Assembly (NCBI RefSeq): GCF_000003855.2
Contig: NW_003101666.1
Coordinates: forward strand, 1,033,129 to 1,097,128
Direction of reading: 5' to 3'
DNA: 64,000 nt
Source of the DNA: Blastomyces gilchristii SLH14081
Lineage: Eukaryota > Ascomycota > Eurotiomycetes > Onygenales > Ajellomycetaceae
Below the pieces are notes generated by a model. The model did no database searches. It saw nothing but the letters and a program-made list of their open reading frames with translations, and was not told the origin of the DNA. Shown piece after piece: positions 22,096 to 34,072 of the stretch (position 1 is the first letter of the stretch; every line of letters starts with the position of its first letter). A program made the translations under genes and the position numbers.

Positions 22096-23969
22096 GTTAC
22101 CATCGAAGCTTACGCTGTGGCATGACGCTAAAGGAGGCTTGGGCGCTTACGTAGGCGCTTAGTTGGCATGCCAATCAAACCTCCAGACAATTCTGCAAGT
22201 GTGCCGTCCGCCAAAAGGTTGTACAAGTAGTGATTAGTCCGGTCCGTGTATGGGTATGGTGGGGATCTATGTCGAGTTAGCCCGAGGGCAAAAGATTTGA
22301 ATAACTATAGATACCACTCTCGATATGTGATAGCATCTCACTCATCACCAAACCTGGGACGTATGGAAGGAAGTTATGGATGGATTGGTTGACTGGCTGG
22401 CTGGCTGGCTGGCTGTTCCATAATCCGTAAATACTGTGCTCGAAATTTCCCAAAACAAATTAGAGCTGTCTCAGAGGATGCCCTGGTTGTTCCTGATGGG
22501 CGAGATGAATATTCCTCCCCGAGAACTTCCAGAATTCCAGAATTCCAGAATCTTCCAGGGGTCATTGTGAGCTATCTATCCATGACCCCCTCCTATACGG
22601 CGATGAAGGTTGTTAACACATACACACAACACAAACATGCCTCCTTCGATACAGCACTATGAACTGACTACGCTACCTAGGTTGGGTACCGATGGTCATG
22701 TCGGCAACCCAGATCTTGACATGGTATGTATATATGTATAATCTAATTCAGGGGAATGAATACGATATTATTATTATTCCGCGGTTGTAGATGGCCCATG
22801 GGCAATGAATAAATGAATGATAAACCGCCGTGAATAACTAACAGACAAAGCAACACAATAATCACATGACCATGTCTCCTTTTTACTATTAAAGTTTTCC
22901 ATGGAATTTTGAACAAAGACAGACAAGACAGGACAAGCCAGGACAAGCCAGGACATTCAGCCAAAATAAATTCCCTTCCTCCCATTCCCAGCATCCCATG
23001 GTCCAGAGTCTTCTAGATGGGGCCGGCTAGGCAGAGATGAGTGTGAGCGTCGTCCCCTAAGGTTGTTGTTTGTTCCCACCAGAAGGCGTGGCGAAACAAG
23101 GTTTTATATATCAATCCCGCAGATGAAAAATCTTGAAGAAGGCAAAATTCGGGCCAACCCCCGTGTGTTGTTGTTGGGCGCTCGGTCAAGATTCCGCGGG
23201 GCACGGGAAGGGAACGAAAAGGCAAACCCTGAATAATAATAAAAATATTATTAATTTAAATGAATAAAATAATACGACGTTAGTTAGGTAATAACTAACG
23301 GGGGAAACTTTAGCTCCGGCATTTCATGTACTTACTCCAAAAAAATCGATCTGATATCAAACCAAGCATCTTCAGTTACTAGTAACTACAGAAGAGTATA
23401 GAGTGAATAAGTACTCTCTCTCATCAAGACTAGTTTCCCGGCTTTTCTCATTAATATTCCCTTCCCTACCCTACCCTACTCTATATAACTAGGGTAGGTG
23501 TTTTAGTAACCAGCTTTGACGGAACCTTGTTGGGTAGCGTAACAGCAAGGTTTTAATCCTTGGCGTATCGCGTGCTATTTGCGGATTTTTGGCTAATCAA
23601 TCGCCAGGGCTGGAATCATCCCTTGGCTGGATGCTTGTTGGCCGCTGTTTCTACATTCCCGCATTCCCGCGAGCGAGATTCATTCTGAGCTCGGATTGAT
23701 TGTCGAGAGAGAAAAGACAAGCAAAAAGCAAAGCAAAAGCAAAAACAAAAGCACAGTTAGAAAAAATTAGAAAGAATTCTCTGAAAAAAAAAAAGAAAAA
23801 AAAAAAAAAGCTCACCAGCCAGCCGGGGGTCTATCCCCCACACACAACAACAGATCCAATGCCCCGTAAGTTACCCTCCGCCGGAGAGTGGCCTGACCTG
23901 ACTGTGATTGCTAGTGACCGGAAACTGGGCAACCCGTCCAGGGATTTTCTCTATTCAATGTTTCGTGAA

Positions 23970-24018
<49 letters not shown>

Positions 24019-24436
24019 TTCGATGACTTCGAAGTCTAATTATTAATTGATGGTTTGTTGGAATTGAATTCAGCCCAATCTCGCAGTGTTGCCTTGCCCT
24101 CTTTGAGGACGGCGTTAGCAATAAAACAGCCAAACAGTGCTGCCACAAAAGAAGTTTGAAACTTGTTGAGACTTCTAATCAATATCCACTAGTCCCAAAG
24201 TAGTTTAACTCATAGTAGTTAGTATTAGTTATAGAGCCACATGATATTGACTCCTTTAATTGAGGTCAACTTTGCCTGTTATTTTCTCACTCATTGTGAG
24301 CTGAGTTTAAATCTTTAGTTAATCTCGGTGGCTAAACTCAGCTGATTACTAAGCTGGCTACTACCCATATTCATTGCTGTTAATATTGGTGGCCCGTTGC
24401 AACGAGTGGGAACAAGGCACTACTAACTTCCAGATC

Positions 24437-24537
24437 ATCGGACAACTGGATAACTGGATAACTGGATAACTGAACATCTGGATAAACTGGATAAACTGGA
24501 CACATCTGGGCATCTGGACATCTGGACATCTGGACAG
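24437..24537. repeat. AACTGGAT / CATCTGGA minisatellite
   Basis: Roughly a dozen imperfect 8-bp units share the core CTGGA. The array changes from AACTGGAT-type units to CATCTGGA-type units along its length, suggesting local slippage with drift. Confidence 0.8.
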
Positions 24538-24965
24538 GAATACAGGACAAACCGATAACCTTGGAGTTGGAGGAATCAAGGGAATGGATGGATGGCACCC
24601 TGGGGTACTAATAATAAATATACTTTAGCTCCAGAGTCTTCTCTCAACTAATAGTTAGTTAACTAATAACTAATAACTTAACTCGCTACTCCGTAGTTAG
24701 TTACATTTTCTTTTACATTTATTATTTATTTATTTTGCTTCCTGGGTTGTTGGAAGGACTTCTTTGCACTTTGTATCTACTTTCTACAAGAAGTAATTAT
24801 TATTAAATAAAAGTAGCAACGCCATTTCATTTCCCCTCCCTTTTTCTCCCTTTTTCTCGACTGGGGAAATGAATGTATAAGTTAACTAGTTAGGTTACTA
24901 ACTAACTTAACTAACTTAAGGGCCTAACTAATTGCTTGGCTCAAACCAAGAGCTGGATAATACAC

Positions 24966-25009
24966 ACCATACCATACCATACCATACCATACCATACCAT
25001 ACCATACCA
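24966..25009. repeat. (ACCAT)8 pentanucleotide array
   Basis: Eight perfect ACCAT units are followed by a partial unit. An AAGTCC array follows at about 25036-25061, so several unrelated tandem arrays sit side by side. Confidence 0.9.
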
Positions 25010-25099
25010 ACAGTCCAAAAGTCCAGTCCAGTCCACTCCAAGTCCAAGTCCAAGTCCAAGTCCACTTCGACAGCGAACCCTTACCTTAGTTACCATTCC

Positions 25100-25100
<1 letters not shown>

Positions 25101-25142
<42 letters not shown>

Positions 25143-25143
25143 G
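25101..25143. repeat. (ATT)n trinucleotide array
   Basis: A perfect run of ATT/TTA triplets, about 14 units, lies in the gene-free interval upstream of the Zn2Cys6 gene. Confidence 0.9.
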
Positions 25144-25560
25144 TCATTATTATTCTTATTCGTCTTCTTAAAACTATTTACGGAGTACAGTATCAATATT
25201 TAGAATTCTTCTTCTTAGGCCTTTCCGAAGACAGAGCTCGCTCCCGAGACCGAACCCAAAACCGACCCGAAGACTTGCAATAATAATAATAATAATAATC
25301 ATAATAATAATACTGACTTCCTATCATCATCCCCATCCCCATCTCATCCCCATCTCATCCCCATCTCATCCTCGTCACTGCAGCAAGAATGATCTCTCTC
25401 GGCCCCGTTCTCGTTCTCGTGGCTATCACCGCTGGAGAGTAACCTGAGGCCTTAAAAATTCCTGGTAGCTAAACGAAACTTACTCCGAGGTATGATTGAT
25501 TAGTTATTTGTTATTCAACCCTTCCCTTAACTAGTTGTCTTTCTTGTCAAGGCTGGTATC

Positions 25561-25592
25561 ATTCATTCATTCATTCATTCATTCATTCATTC
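25561..25592. repeat. (ATTC)8 tetranucleotide array
   Basis: Eight perfect ATTC units end 90 bp before the start codon of the Zn2Cys6 gene, so the array probably lies in its leader or proximal promoter. Confidence 0.9.
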
Positions 25593-25681
25593 GTTTACCA
25601 ACCCCTTTCCCACCCTCGTATGCAGGGGTTGTTGCGCTCCCCAAACCAAGCAAGTGTTTTGCTTGGACTGAACCAAGATAA

Positions 25682-27057
25682 ATGACATTTCCACAAATCC
25701 CATCGTCCGGGACAATCCACGGCGTTTCTAGTCAGTCGCCAGACAAGCAATTGGAAAGCAAAATGAATTCATATTTTCTGCCTGATCGTCACCCTCGAGA
25801 AGGCTACAATGTACATGTACATCATCTACATCTACATGTACCCTCGACGCAAGACGCGGCCCAGTCTGAGTTACTGCCAACCCCACAATATCCCCACACC
25901 AACTCCTCCTCCTCCCTGTGGTATCATCCCCATCATCTCCATCATCTCCATCAACCGCAACTACTTCATCCGCAAGTCCATCGTTCCCATTCCCTTTCAC
26001 AAATGCCGTCCCTCCCAAATGATCAAAGAAAACACAAAAGAACAAGAAGTGGATGCTTCACGTGTCGTTCTCGCCGAGTAAAAGTAGGTCGTTTTTCTTC
26101 TTGCACAACCTCCAAAAAAAAAAAAAAAAAAACTTTCGTTGCTGATATGTATATGTAATATACAGTGCGATGAGACTCGTCCAACTTGCGATCGTACGTT
26201 ATGCAACCCCCTCAACCAGAAATTTAGTTACTTTGTTACTTTACATTGACTCGTTTTGCGATATTTTCCAGGTTGCAGTAAGGGCAAAAGAGAATGTGTC
26301 TATCCGCCGCCCCCAGCAAGAAGAACAACAGGAAGCCGCGCAAATCCGGGAACTGCTGAAAAACATCCAGCAATACCAGAAAGTGGATCTTCGGATGAAA
26401 ATAATGACCGCGACTCGGCGATCTCGAAAACGAACAATGCAAAAAGGAATGGATCTACAAACGAAGACCTCTCTTCTCGCCCAAAGTCTCCACCGGTATC
26501 GAGACTAAAAGCATCTATTTCTCGAAGACAACGTGCCCAATCACTGCCCAGGCGGAGAGGACGACCACCTTCCGAAGCAGCATCCGATATCCAAGAGAGA
26601 GATAATTCTCCCGTAAGTGATGTGACGTCTGCAATATCGGAATCCCGGAGCAGCCCCGGTGATGGCACTGAAGCACCAGCACTTGGACCACTTGGACCCT
26701 CTCTTGAGGCAATTTCCAGCTTGCCCGGTGCTTCCAAGCTTACAGAAGACGTGAAATTTTTTCTCGCATATCATCGACATTATATTACATTTCGCCACTA
26801 TTTTATGCGACAGGACGCACAGTCCTTTATCAACAACGATATCATTTTACTAGCTATGCAATATAAGCCACTGTTGTATGCTATCGTCGGGTTTTCGTCT
26901 TATATTTACTCCATCAGGCATCCCAATGGCAAACTTTACACCTTCCTCCAGTACTATCACAAATCAGTAACGGGCCTATTGAAGTCGCTAAGTACGAGCA
27001 ACGTGCACCACGATGCTATGATGCTGACCATCCTTCAGCTAGCAACTTTTGAAGTAT

Positions 27058-27109
<52 letters not shown>

Positions 27110-28364
27110 TTTTCCAAGGTGAAACTTATTCGGCTATTTGTTCTAACAAAGTCCGCAGGAGTACATAGGGGATTGGGTGAGCGTTACCGACCATCATCAA
27201 GCCGCCCATCGGATGCTCACCGAGCTCTATACGCCAGAAAAAATCAATGAAAATGAGTTCCGCCGCTATATGTTCCTCTGGTATACCCGTTTCGATATAG
27301 TATCCGGTATCTTAGCCGGAAACGAAGCCATTTTGAGTCGAGAATGGTATATTGCGTGTGAGTTGTTCGCCGTCGAGGACGAAGCTAGCCACCCGGGCAA
27401 CATCAACAAAAAATTTTACACATTGGCCCTCCGCAATCGGAGGGTTGGCATGGATATGGCGTCATTAATTGCAAAGACATCGCGTGGGCTTATTACGATT
27501 GAAGAATTTTCACGCCAAAATCAAGATATCACTGCCAGGCTTGACAAAATTCAGGACGCGTGGAGTTGTTTAGTCCATCCGGATCACCTAATTACGTCCT
27601 TCCCAAATAAGGTCCCTCTTGGGCCGAATGATATCGTGGACCCTTACGTGCCTGGGAGGATATATGATGAATCATTGTGGGATGTTAACAATTTGCTTGT
27701 TGACATCATCGGTGCCAGAATGATGCATAAATACCAAACGGGTTTGCTGTTGCAGCAGCTGGACCTTGAGGAACTGCAAGCCGATGCATTAAAGCTATGC
27801 AGTCTGATTGAAACCATGGAACGGTGGCCCGACAAACCGAAAGACTCTATCCTACAGGCTCAATCCTCTTTCGCTCTGGCTGTGCTCTTCATTCCTAGTG
27901 ATGAAAAACATATTATGTGGTCTCGGAGGATATTGGCGAAGGTGGAACGACTTGGGTAAGCCAAATCCTTTTGTGTTTTGGTAACACACAGCTATGTATG
28001 ATCTAGATGGTATCTCTTACATTACTGACCAAAATTCCTTTATATATCCAGCTTTATTTACCCATCCGCATTCCGCGCCAAAATGGCAGATTTATGGCAA
28101 CTTCCCGAACTGAATCATTGGTGGCTCCCAAACGAAGAAGGATATCCAAGAATAGTTAATGAAATCCGTGACTGGACTAGTGAGCGCGAACTTAAACCAC
28201 GAGACACATTCCGCGAGGACATTCGAGATTTGAAGACGATGTTCTGGCGAATGGCCATGGGTGGTGATGATAGCAGCCACGGAAGCTCTCCAAGCAATAC
28301 ACTCACGCCTCCTACTGCAGCTGGACTAAATCCTGACACGTCTCCATCCGAATCAACCTCCTAA
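25682..28364 (+). CDS. Zn(II)2Cys6 fungal transcription factor
   Basis: Five exons: 25682-26083, 26166-26193, 26272-27053, 27159-27955, 28052-28364, all phase-consistent, giving 773 residues. The binuclear cluster at about residues 124-150 reads CFTCRSRRVK-CDETRPTCDR-CSKGKREC, with the right spacing of six cysteines, and is assembled from three exons; the middle one is only 28 nt. A Pro/Ser-rich linker follows. The C-terminal half has the helical pattern of the fungal-specific regulatory region (PF11951-like), including RYMFLWYTRFDIVSGILAGNE. The N-terminus is His/Pro-rich. Intron 3 carries a 48-T run straight after its GTATG donor. The target pathway cannot be told from sequence. ATG at 25682 is the first in frame; the next, at 25763, is possible. 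Confidence 0.9.
27059..27106 (+). repeat. 48-nt T run in intron 3
   Basis: An uninterrupted T tract occupies nearly half of the 105-bp intron, beginning five bases after the splice donor. It resembles other sense-strand T runs in introns in this window. Confidence 0.9.
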
Positions 28365-30166
28365 TACGCTATAGTCGTCCAGCGTCGGGGCTTCCGGTAT
28401 ATTCTTCTTAATTTTCAATTATGCACGCGGCGAGGGATAAAGCGTCGTTATTGCTCTTATCCCTAACTTCCCCTTTTTCGATTCTACGCGGACTGGGATT
28501 TGGGGGCTCGCATAACGAAAGGCATTTTACTCTTCCACCACCCGAAAGTACAATGTACATTATATATACAATCGTTCCACCTACCCTACCTGTCAAACAC
28601 CGGGATTTGAAATTGCATCTTTAGATACCTTTCGAGCCGCCCAGACGTGGAATTAAACTTCCATTCCATCAGTTAACCCGCGTTTATTGTCTACTGGGAA
28701 ATGCCTTCCGTTAGTGCGGCTCGATCCTTTTCGGCCGAGGCGTTTCGTTGTCCTCAATGGCCCCAGCAAATTGATGAAAAAAATCCCAGGTTAAAAAAAA
28801 GGGAGGAAATGGATATCCACACGCTTTACATTATCGAGCCCACAGTTTTTCACGCTTGGTGAGAAGAGAATACAACGGCGTTTCGGAAAACGGACAGAAT
28901 AGAACCTGCCAAACATGTGTGTTTTGCCTCCTTGGTCTCGGACCATGGGGGACTGATTGATGAATGACCCTATCGAACGACGTCCGGCGCTACGTACGAA
29001 ATGCAAGATGACGTCATCGATGTCCATAACTAGGCCGATAAGTCACCTGCTTTGGCGTTCATTCCTCTTATCAGGCGTATCACGAAACAACGGGGTCGCC
29101 TACTTATTTAAACGATCGATCGATTTCAGGCTGGTTCCACGTACAGCAGCATGTGCATGTACATACATAGTAACAGCGCCAAGCGCACGGTCCTAATCCC
29201 AACCTTCACTCGGCTACTACTATCTTGAGCTGGACGAGTAGGAAGGAACTGGAACGGAATTTCCCGCCAAAGGAAACGGCCGTGCGGGTACGTGCCGCAG
29301 GATGCTCCCTCCGTTATCGTAATCCCGAAACGCTGCTTTTATCGGGCAAAAGCGAAGTGGGGGGCCCGTGGGGCGGCTAGGGTGGATATCATGGGGATGG
29401 ATGCGGCCCGGTGGCGTGGTTTGATGGGGCGGAGTGGGGCGGAGTGGGGCGGGTGGTGCGAGTGGTGCGGAAATAAGCGCGAGTGCAAAACATAATTAAT
29501 AGAAATATGGAGACACAACACCTACCCGCCCATATATATATATATGTCCATTCTAAAGCAACTTTACTCGTATACCAGGAAAAAAAAAAAATTTTTTTGA
29601 CGGTGCTATTATTACAAGATGTTAGTTAAGGGGGGGGGTGGGGGGGTTGAAAAGCTCTACCTCATTTCGTTCGTATTACACGCATTCGTCGTTCCTTTTG
29701 CTTTCCCTTTACTTGTTTCTCAGATTGCTTTGCTTTGCTTACGACAACGTGTATCTTTTGTTAAGTTTTGGGTATGTATTCATTGTTACCACCTCGTACA
29801 GCAGCAGTTGATCAGGACGCGAAGAGCCCTTTTTTTCCCCCTTTCTACCCATTTTGATACAGGGAACAACAAAAAAAATTTCAAAAGTTGCTTGTCTTGG
29901 GCGGAAATTGTGGTTCTTCCATATGTACTACGGTACAATATGTAAAAATGAAAGGGTAATTTCGAGAAGTATAGAAGTAGACGAAAAAAAAAAAAGGTGC
30001 CAAGAAGAGCCAAACCCAACCGGCCGGGAGAAGTTATCAACTCCAAGCATCCAGCAATGAACGACTGAGTCGATATCTCACTCAATTGTTTCGAGTGCTG
30101 CGCAGGAATGCCCTCGCACATATACATATGGCGAGAAGAAAACCGCAGAGTTAAATTATCTCAATT
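28365..30166. other. Intergenic, convergent 3' regions
   Basis: About 1.8 kb between the converging Zn2Cys6 and HRQ1-like genes. It holds GGGGCGGAGT direct repeats near 29427-29450, a G-run near 29631-29646 and A/T runs. I see no gene or RNA. Confidence 0.55.
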
Positions 30167-33100
30167 TCACTCTCCTTCTGCTCCATAGATCCGAACCGAC
30201 ACACCCGGCCTTGCCGAAACCTCCACAGCCTCAACAATAGTTTCCAATCCCCCAGCCAATTCCTTCCCCCGCGGGCTCAACATCTCATCCCTCCCAACGA
30301 AACCTTCCCCCAGCACATCTTCCCCCCACGGCAGAGCGTCCACATCCACTTCCATCCCCAGCAGACACTTCAACACCACTCCAGCACCAGCCTTGCTCAT
30401 GACGACATTCATCTCCTTACACCGCTCATCGCAAACGCATTCGATGCAGCCCTGCGGAGCCGTACACTGGCACGCTTCAATCCGCCCCAGCGCCCGTCGG
30501 AGCAGACTATCTACGAACTCGAAGGCCTTGGCGGAGATGCCCGAACCTGATGGCCCGCCCTTGGCGTCGTAGAAAGTTAGTCGGGCGGGGCGCTGGCGGG
30601 CAGGCTTGGGAGGAGGTGGAACGGCGTGGGATTGGGCATGATCATGATGGGCGAGTGCCTGTCTGTGCTTTGGACCTAATTCCTTAGCGGCAACTTTGCA
30701 CTCTGTGCGGACATCGCCAGGCGACGAGCTGACGATGTATGTTGGCATGAGAGAGAGAATTGCATGCTCGGCGGCGTGGATGGCTGCGGCCGCGTTGAGG
30801 TTGCGAGATTTCAAGATATCCAGTGCGCCTTTCGGCACGTCCAGCCACATTCCCTTGCTCATGATTTCGATCGGAGGATTATCGAGCGCCACGGCATCGA
30901 GAATTCGCCCCTTTTTATCCAGTTTGAAATACCCATAGACGACGGTACGGATCCTGATGGCGCCAAAGAAGGCCTTGGTGTTGGCCGAGGCACTGATGCG
31001 CCTTATGGCTTCCGTCTCGACAGGGTCTATGTCCGTGAAATCACGTTGTTGGGTGGTCCAGTCCACATGGACGCGGACGACACGGGCAAAACGTCGGTCT
31101 GTGTTAAGCTCCTTGACCATATATGGATTTCCTTGGTGAAAGAAAATGCCTCCTTCGTAGATACTGAAAAATACTCTCGATTCCTCGATTTCTTCGATTA
31201 CTGCATTTCGGTTGTTAGTTGTGTCGATGATTGCATAGTAGTTATCTTCAGTGTCACGAATAGCCACACATTTCGAGGGGTGCGGGCGGAATCGCTCGTG
31301 GCAATGGTAAAAGCCTAAATTATCTTTGGTGAGTCGTGCAGATGCAAACTCGTAGAGCTGTGGGCCGAAATATTCAGTATCTTCTTCCGGCCGGATGGGC
31401 ATTTCGAAGGCAGCACACTGGACATGGCCTTCAAGGACCAACTCATTTCGTAAGTCCACCTGCAGTTCACAGTTGGGCTTCGTAAAAAGTTCGTCTGGAT
31501 TCTGCATATAATATTGGTCGGTGGCGTAGGAATCGCCGACGAGGATAGAAACCGAGTCCTTGTTTCTGCGCCCAGCACGCCCACTTTGTTGACGCAGATT
31601 TGAAATGGAGTATGGAAATCCATGCGTTATCACAGCATCAAGTGAACCAATATCCACGCCTAGCTCGAGCGCATTCGTAGCGACGATCCCAAGTAATTTC
31701 CCTTCAAACATATCCCGCTCTATTTTTCGTCTATCCTGTGGACTATAGCCTCCACGGTAACCCATGACAAACCGTGAGACATTAATTCGATCTAGGCTTT
31801 TGAACTCATCTCTAACAGCACTCAGCAAGAGTTCACACTGTTTTCGAACCCGACAGAAGGCAATCACGCGTACGCCTCTCAAAACCAGCTGGCAGAACAA
31901 ACGGGCGCTCTCCTGGATACTATTACCGCGGCCAGAAGATGGGTCACCAGGATCTCGAAACGGGGTATTCCAGCATATAAATTCCTTTCTCCCCGAAGGC
32001 GACCCGTCGATGTCTGTTAACTTCACATCATCAATTCCAAATATTGTTTGCATATGTTCCACGGGATTCGCAACCGTCGCTGAACAAGATATAAACTTGA
32101 CACGGCGGTTTCCAACAGCAGCACATATCCTCCGTAGCCGTCTCATAATGAAGGCAACGTGGGACCCAAAAAGACCGTTATAAACGTGTAGTTCATCCAC
32201 AACTACGAATTTCAAGTTCTTTAGGAAAGTACGCCAAAAGGATTCTTGAGGTAATATCGTAATATGTAGCATATCCGGATTGGTGAAAATAATCCGTGCC
32301 TCGTCTCGAATTGTATTTCTATCCGCCATAGGGGTGTCTCCGTCAAATGTTTCCACAAGTATATGCTCCAAGCCTTCGATATAGCCCAATAATTCCTTCA
32401 GACTCCGTCGTTGATCCTGAGCAAGTGCCTTTGTTGGAAAGATATACATCCCTCTACTATGGGGATCTTGTTCCAGCTCATGTAGCATCGGAACCTGGTA
32501 AATAAGCGACTTCCCTGAGCTCGTCGAAGTAGAAATGATGACATTTTTTCCGTCATGGAGGTTATTGATAGCCTCTGCCTGGTGCGAATAGAACTTCGTA
32601 ATGCCTCGGGTATTGTACAAGGCATTGACCAGGCTCTGCGAAAGAGGAAAATTCAGATCACCATAAACAGCTGGCTGTGGATCAAAGACCCGGTGTCCAT
32701 CGGGTACTATCTGATCATGGTACCACTCCATTTCTCTTATGCTCGCAATGATTTCTGCAATAGTTGGGCGTTCCTTAGGTATCTGTGCGGGGAACCTCGC
32801 TGCAGCAGGAGTGCTAACACCACTCCGGGGTGATACAGGGACATACATCTCTTTATCAGCCTCCAGCTTCTCGACAGGATCGATATCCTCTTCCTGACAC
32901 TTCGCAAGAAATGCATCAACAGCGTCCACAAATTTCTTATTTCGTTTCTCGATCAGACTCATCATATGTTTCTGGCTGTAGACGGGCACCCTAATGTCGT
33001 CTGCTTTCGATCTCCGGCGTGAAATATTCTGCTGAGCGTCCTTCTTCAAATCCCCATCCACAAATTCAAATATCAAGGCATCGCTCTCACCATCCGGATT

Positions 33101-33634
33101 TGGATCCTCGCTCTCTCCGGCATCCTGCCCCATCCCCTCAGCCTCCCAGTCACTCCAAGTCTTCCCAAGTCTAGTAGATTTGGCCTCCTTCACTCCCACA
33201 AGATCCACCACCCCCTTATCAACAATCTCCAATCTCACGGACCGCGGGATCAGCACCTTAACCCTCGCAGCATCTTCAACACTCAGTTTGCGCCCGCCCG
33301 TCTGCGCCTCAACAGCCGTTTTGATATTATCAAACGTCGTCGCAAAGTGCTTTCGCGCAGAGCAGAACGTGTAAACGAGGTTCAAGGCGCGGTGTGTTTG
33401 AGCGAGGAGCTTGAAAGGTTCAGGCCAGGGGATCGACGGAGAGGAAGTGGTTAGTGATTTTTTCGACCGACCCCGGGAAGAGGCGCTACTAGATCTCGAA
33501 GATGAGGTTGTAGAGCGTTTTCTTTTGCCAGCCGTAGGCTCCAATGTAGTCATGCTACGCCCCCCATCATGCGCTTTGGTTGGGAGGATAGTAGTGGTGG
33601 TCACCTCCACTGGTAGGCTTGTTGAAGGATTCAT
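30167..33634 (-). CDS. HRQ1: HRQ1-type RecQ-family DNA helicase
   Basis: Single-exon gene of 1155 residues starting at the ATG at 33634. Superfamily 2 helicase motifs are clear: motif I STSTSSGKS at about 418-426, motif Ia FPTKALAQDQ, motif II DELH at about 480-483, motif III SCSATVANP, motif IV RVIAFCRVRKQCE, motif V ATNALELGVDIG and motif VI QQSGRAGRRN. A C-terminal DUF1998-like zinc-binding region has four cysteines in CQCTAPQGCIECVCDERC. The basic Ser-rich N-terminus suggests nuclear targeting. Hrq1 is the fungal relative of human RECQL4 and works in interstrand crosslink repair and telomere upkeep. Its promoter shares a 17-bp E-box composite with the Ecm11-like gene. Confidence 0.95.
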   Translation of the reverse strand: MNPSTSLPVEVTTTTILPTKAHDGGRSMTTLEPTAGKRKRSTTSSSRSSSASSRGRSKKSLTTSSPSIPWPEPFKLLAQTHRALNLVYTFCSARKHFATTFDNIKTAVEAQTGGRKLSVEDAARVKVLIPRSVRLEIVDKGVVDLVGVKEAKSTRLGKTWSDWEAEGMGQDAGESEDPNPDGESDALIFEFVDGDLKKDAQQNISRRRSKADDIRVPVYSQKHMMSLIEKRNKKFVDAVDAFLAKCQEEDIDPVEKLEADKEMYVPVSPRSGVSTPAAARFPAQIPKERPTIAEIIASIREMEWYHDQIVPDGHRVFDPQPAVYGDLNFPLSQSLVNALYNTRGITKFYSHQAEAINNLHDGKNVIISTSTSSGKSLIYQVPMLHELEQDPHSRGMYIFPTKALAQDQRRSLKELLGYIEGLEHILVETFDGDTPMADRNTIRDEARIIFTNPDMLHITILPQESFWRTFLKNLKFVVVDELHVYNGLFGSHVAFIMRRLRRICAAVGNRRVKFISCSATVANPVEHMQTIFGIDDVKLTDIDGSPSGRKEFICWNTPFRDPGDPSSGRGNSIQESARLFCQLVLRGVRVIAFCRVRKQCELLLSAVRDEFKSLDRINVSRFVMGYRGGYSPQDRRKIERDMFEGKLLGIVATNALELGVDIGSLDAVITHGFPYSISNLRQQSGRAGRRNKDSVSILVGDSYATDQYYMQNPDELFTKPNCELQVDLRNELVLEGHVQCAAFEMPIRPEEDTEYFGPQLYEFASARLTKDNLGFYHCHERFRPHPSKCVAIRDTEDNYYAIIDTTNNRNAVIEEIEESRVFFSIYEGGIFFHQGNPYMVKELNTDRRFARVVRVHVDWTTQQRDFTDIDPVETEAIRRISASANTKAFFGAIRIRTVVYGYFKLDKKGRILDAVALDNPPIEIMSKGMWLDVPKGALDILKSRNLNAAAAIHAAEHAILSLMPTYIVSSSPGDVRTECKVAAKELGPKHRQALAHHDHAQSHAVPPPPKPARQRPARLTFYDAKGGPSGSGISAKAFEFVDSLLRRALGRIEACQCTAPQGCIECVCDERCKEMNVVMSKAGAGVVLKCLLGMEVDVDALPWGEDVLGEGFVGRDEMLSPRGKELAGGLETIVEAVEVSARPGVSVRIYGAEGE

Positions 33635-33874
33635 ACGCGCTTTTCCAACGTCTCCTTCTTGACCATCACCTCGAAAGTCTGGGGTAGGAGATAGATATTA
33701 TTCATGGGTATGGAAAATTCTGGACGAGAGAAGATCCACTCAGATGTGAAAAGCATCGCTTCATGTAGTACTCTTGTTTAAAATAGCCTACCCGAAGGCC
33801 ATTTGTACGGGTTGCTGTCGCTCGCTCTCTTATAATGTAGTACAGATGAGGTTCCAACAGTCGCGCGGCGAGCA

Positions 33875-33891
33875 ACACGTGGTCATGTGAC
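33875..33891. promoter_or_regulatory. Composite E-box element upstream of HRQ1
   Basis: ACACGTGGTCATGTGAC, a CACGTG joined to GTCATGTGAC, lies 240 bp upstream of the HRQ1 start. It differs at only two positions from the element at 8042-8058 upstream of the Ecm11-like gene, and the second half equals the palindrome at 2276-2285 near ATG15. Confidence 0.5.
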
Positions 33892-34072
33892 TTGTAGTTA
33901 ATGGATGGATGCGCTCCTTGTTTGAAAATTTGACCTCTTAAAAACAACTATTTTCTTCGGGAAGTGCATGGGAACTCAAGAAGCAGTGAGTGATTGATTA
34001 ATCACGTCCGTCCCTCAAGCAAGCTGCAAGACTGGATGGAAAAGATAAAAATTATCCAAATAAAAAAAGAAC

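Larger units (their letters stand above)
22101..25681. other. Repeat-rich gene-free interval
   Basis: About 3.6 kb without credible genes. It holds many simple repeats: CTGG units at 22390-22413, a 41-A run at 23973-24013, an AACTGGAT/CATCTGGA minisatellite, ACCAT, AAGTCC, ATT and ATTC arrays, and many TTAGTTA/TAACTAA patches. The last part is probably the promoter and leader of the Zn2Cys6 gene. Confidence 0.6.

Noticed and set aside
24437..25592. Dense tandem arrays that might suggest a CRISPR-like repeat region
   Set aside because: Units are 3-8 bp, directly tandem with no unique spacers, in a eukaryotic genome; simple microsatellites.
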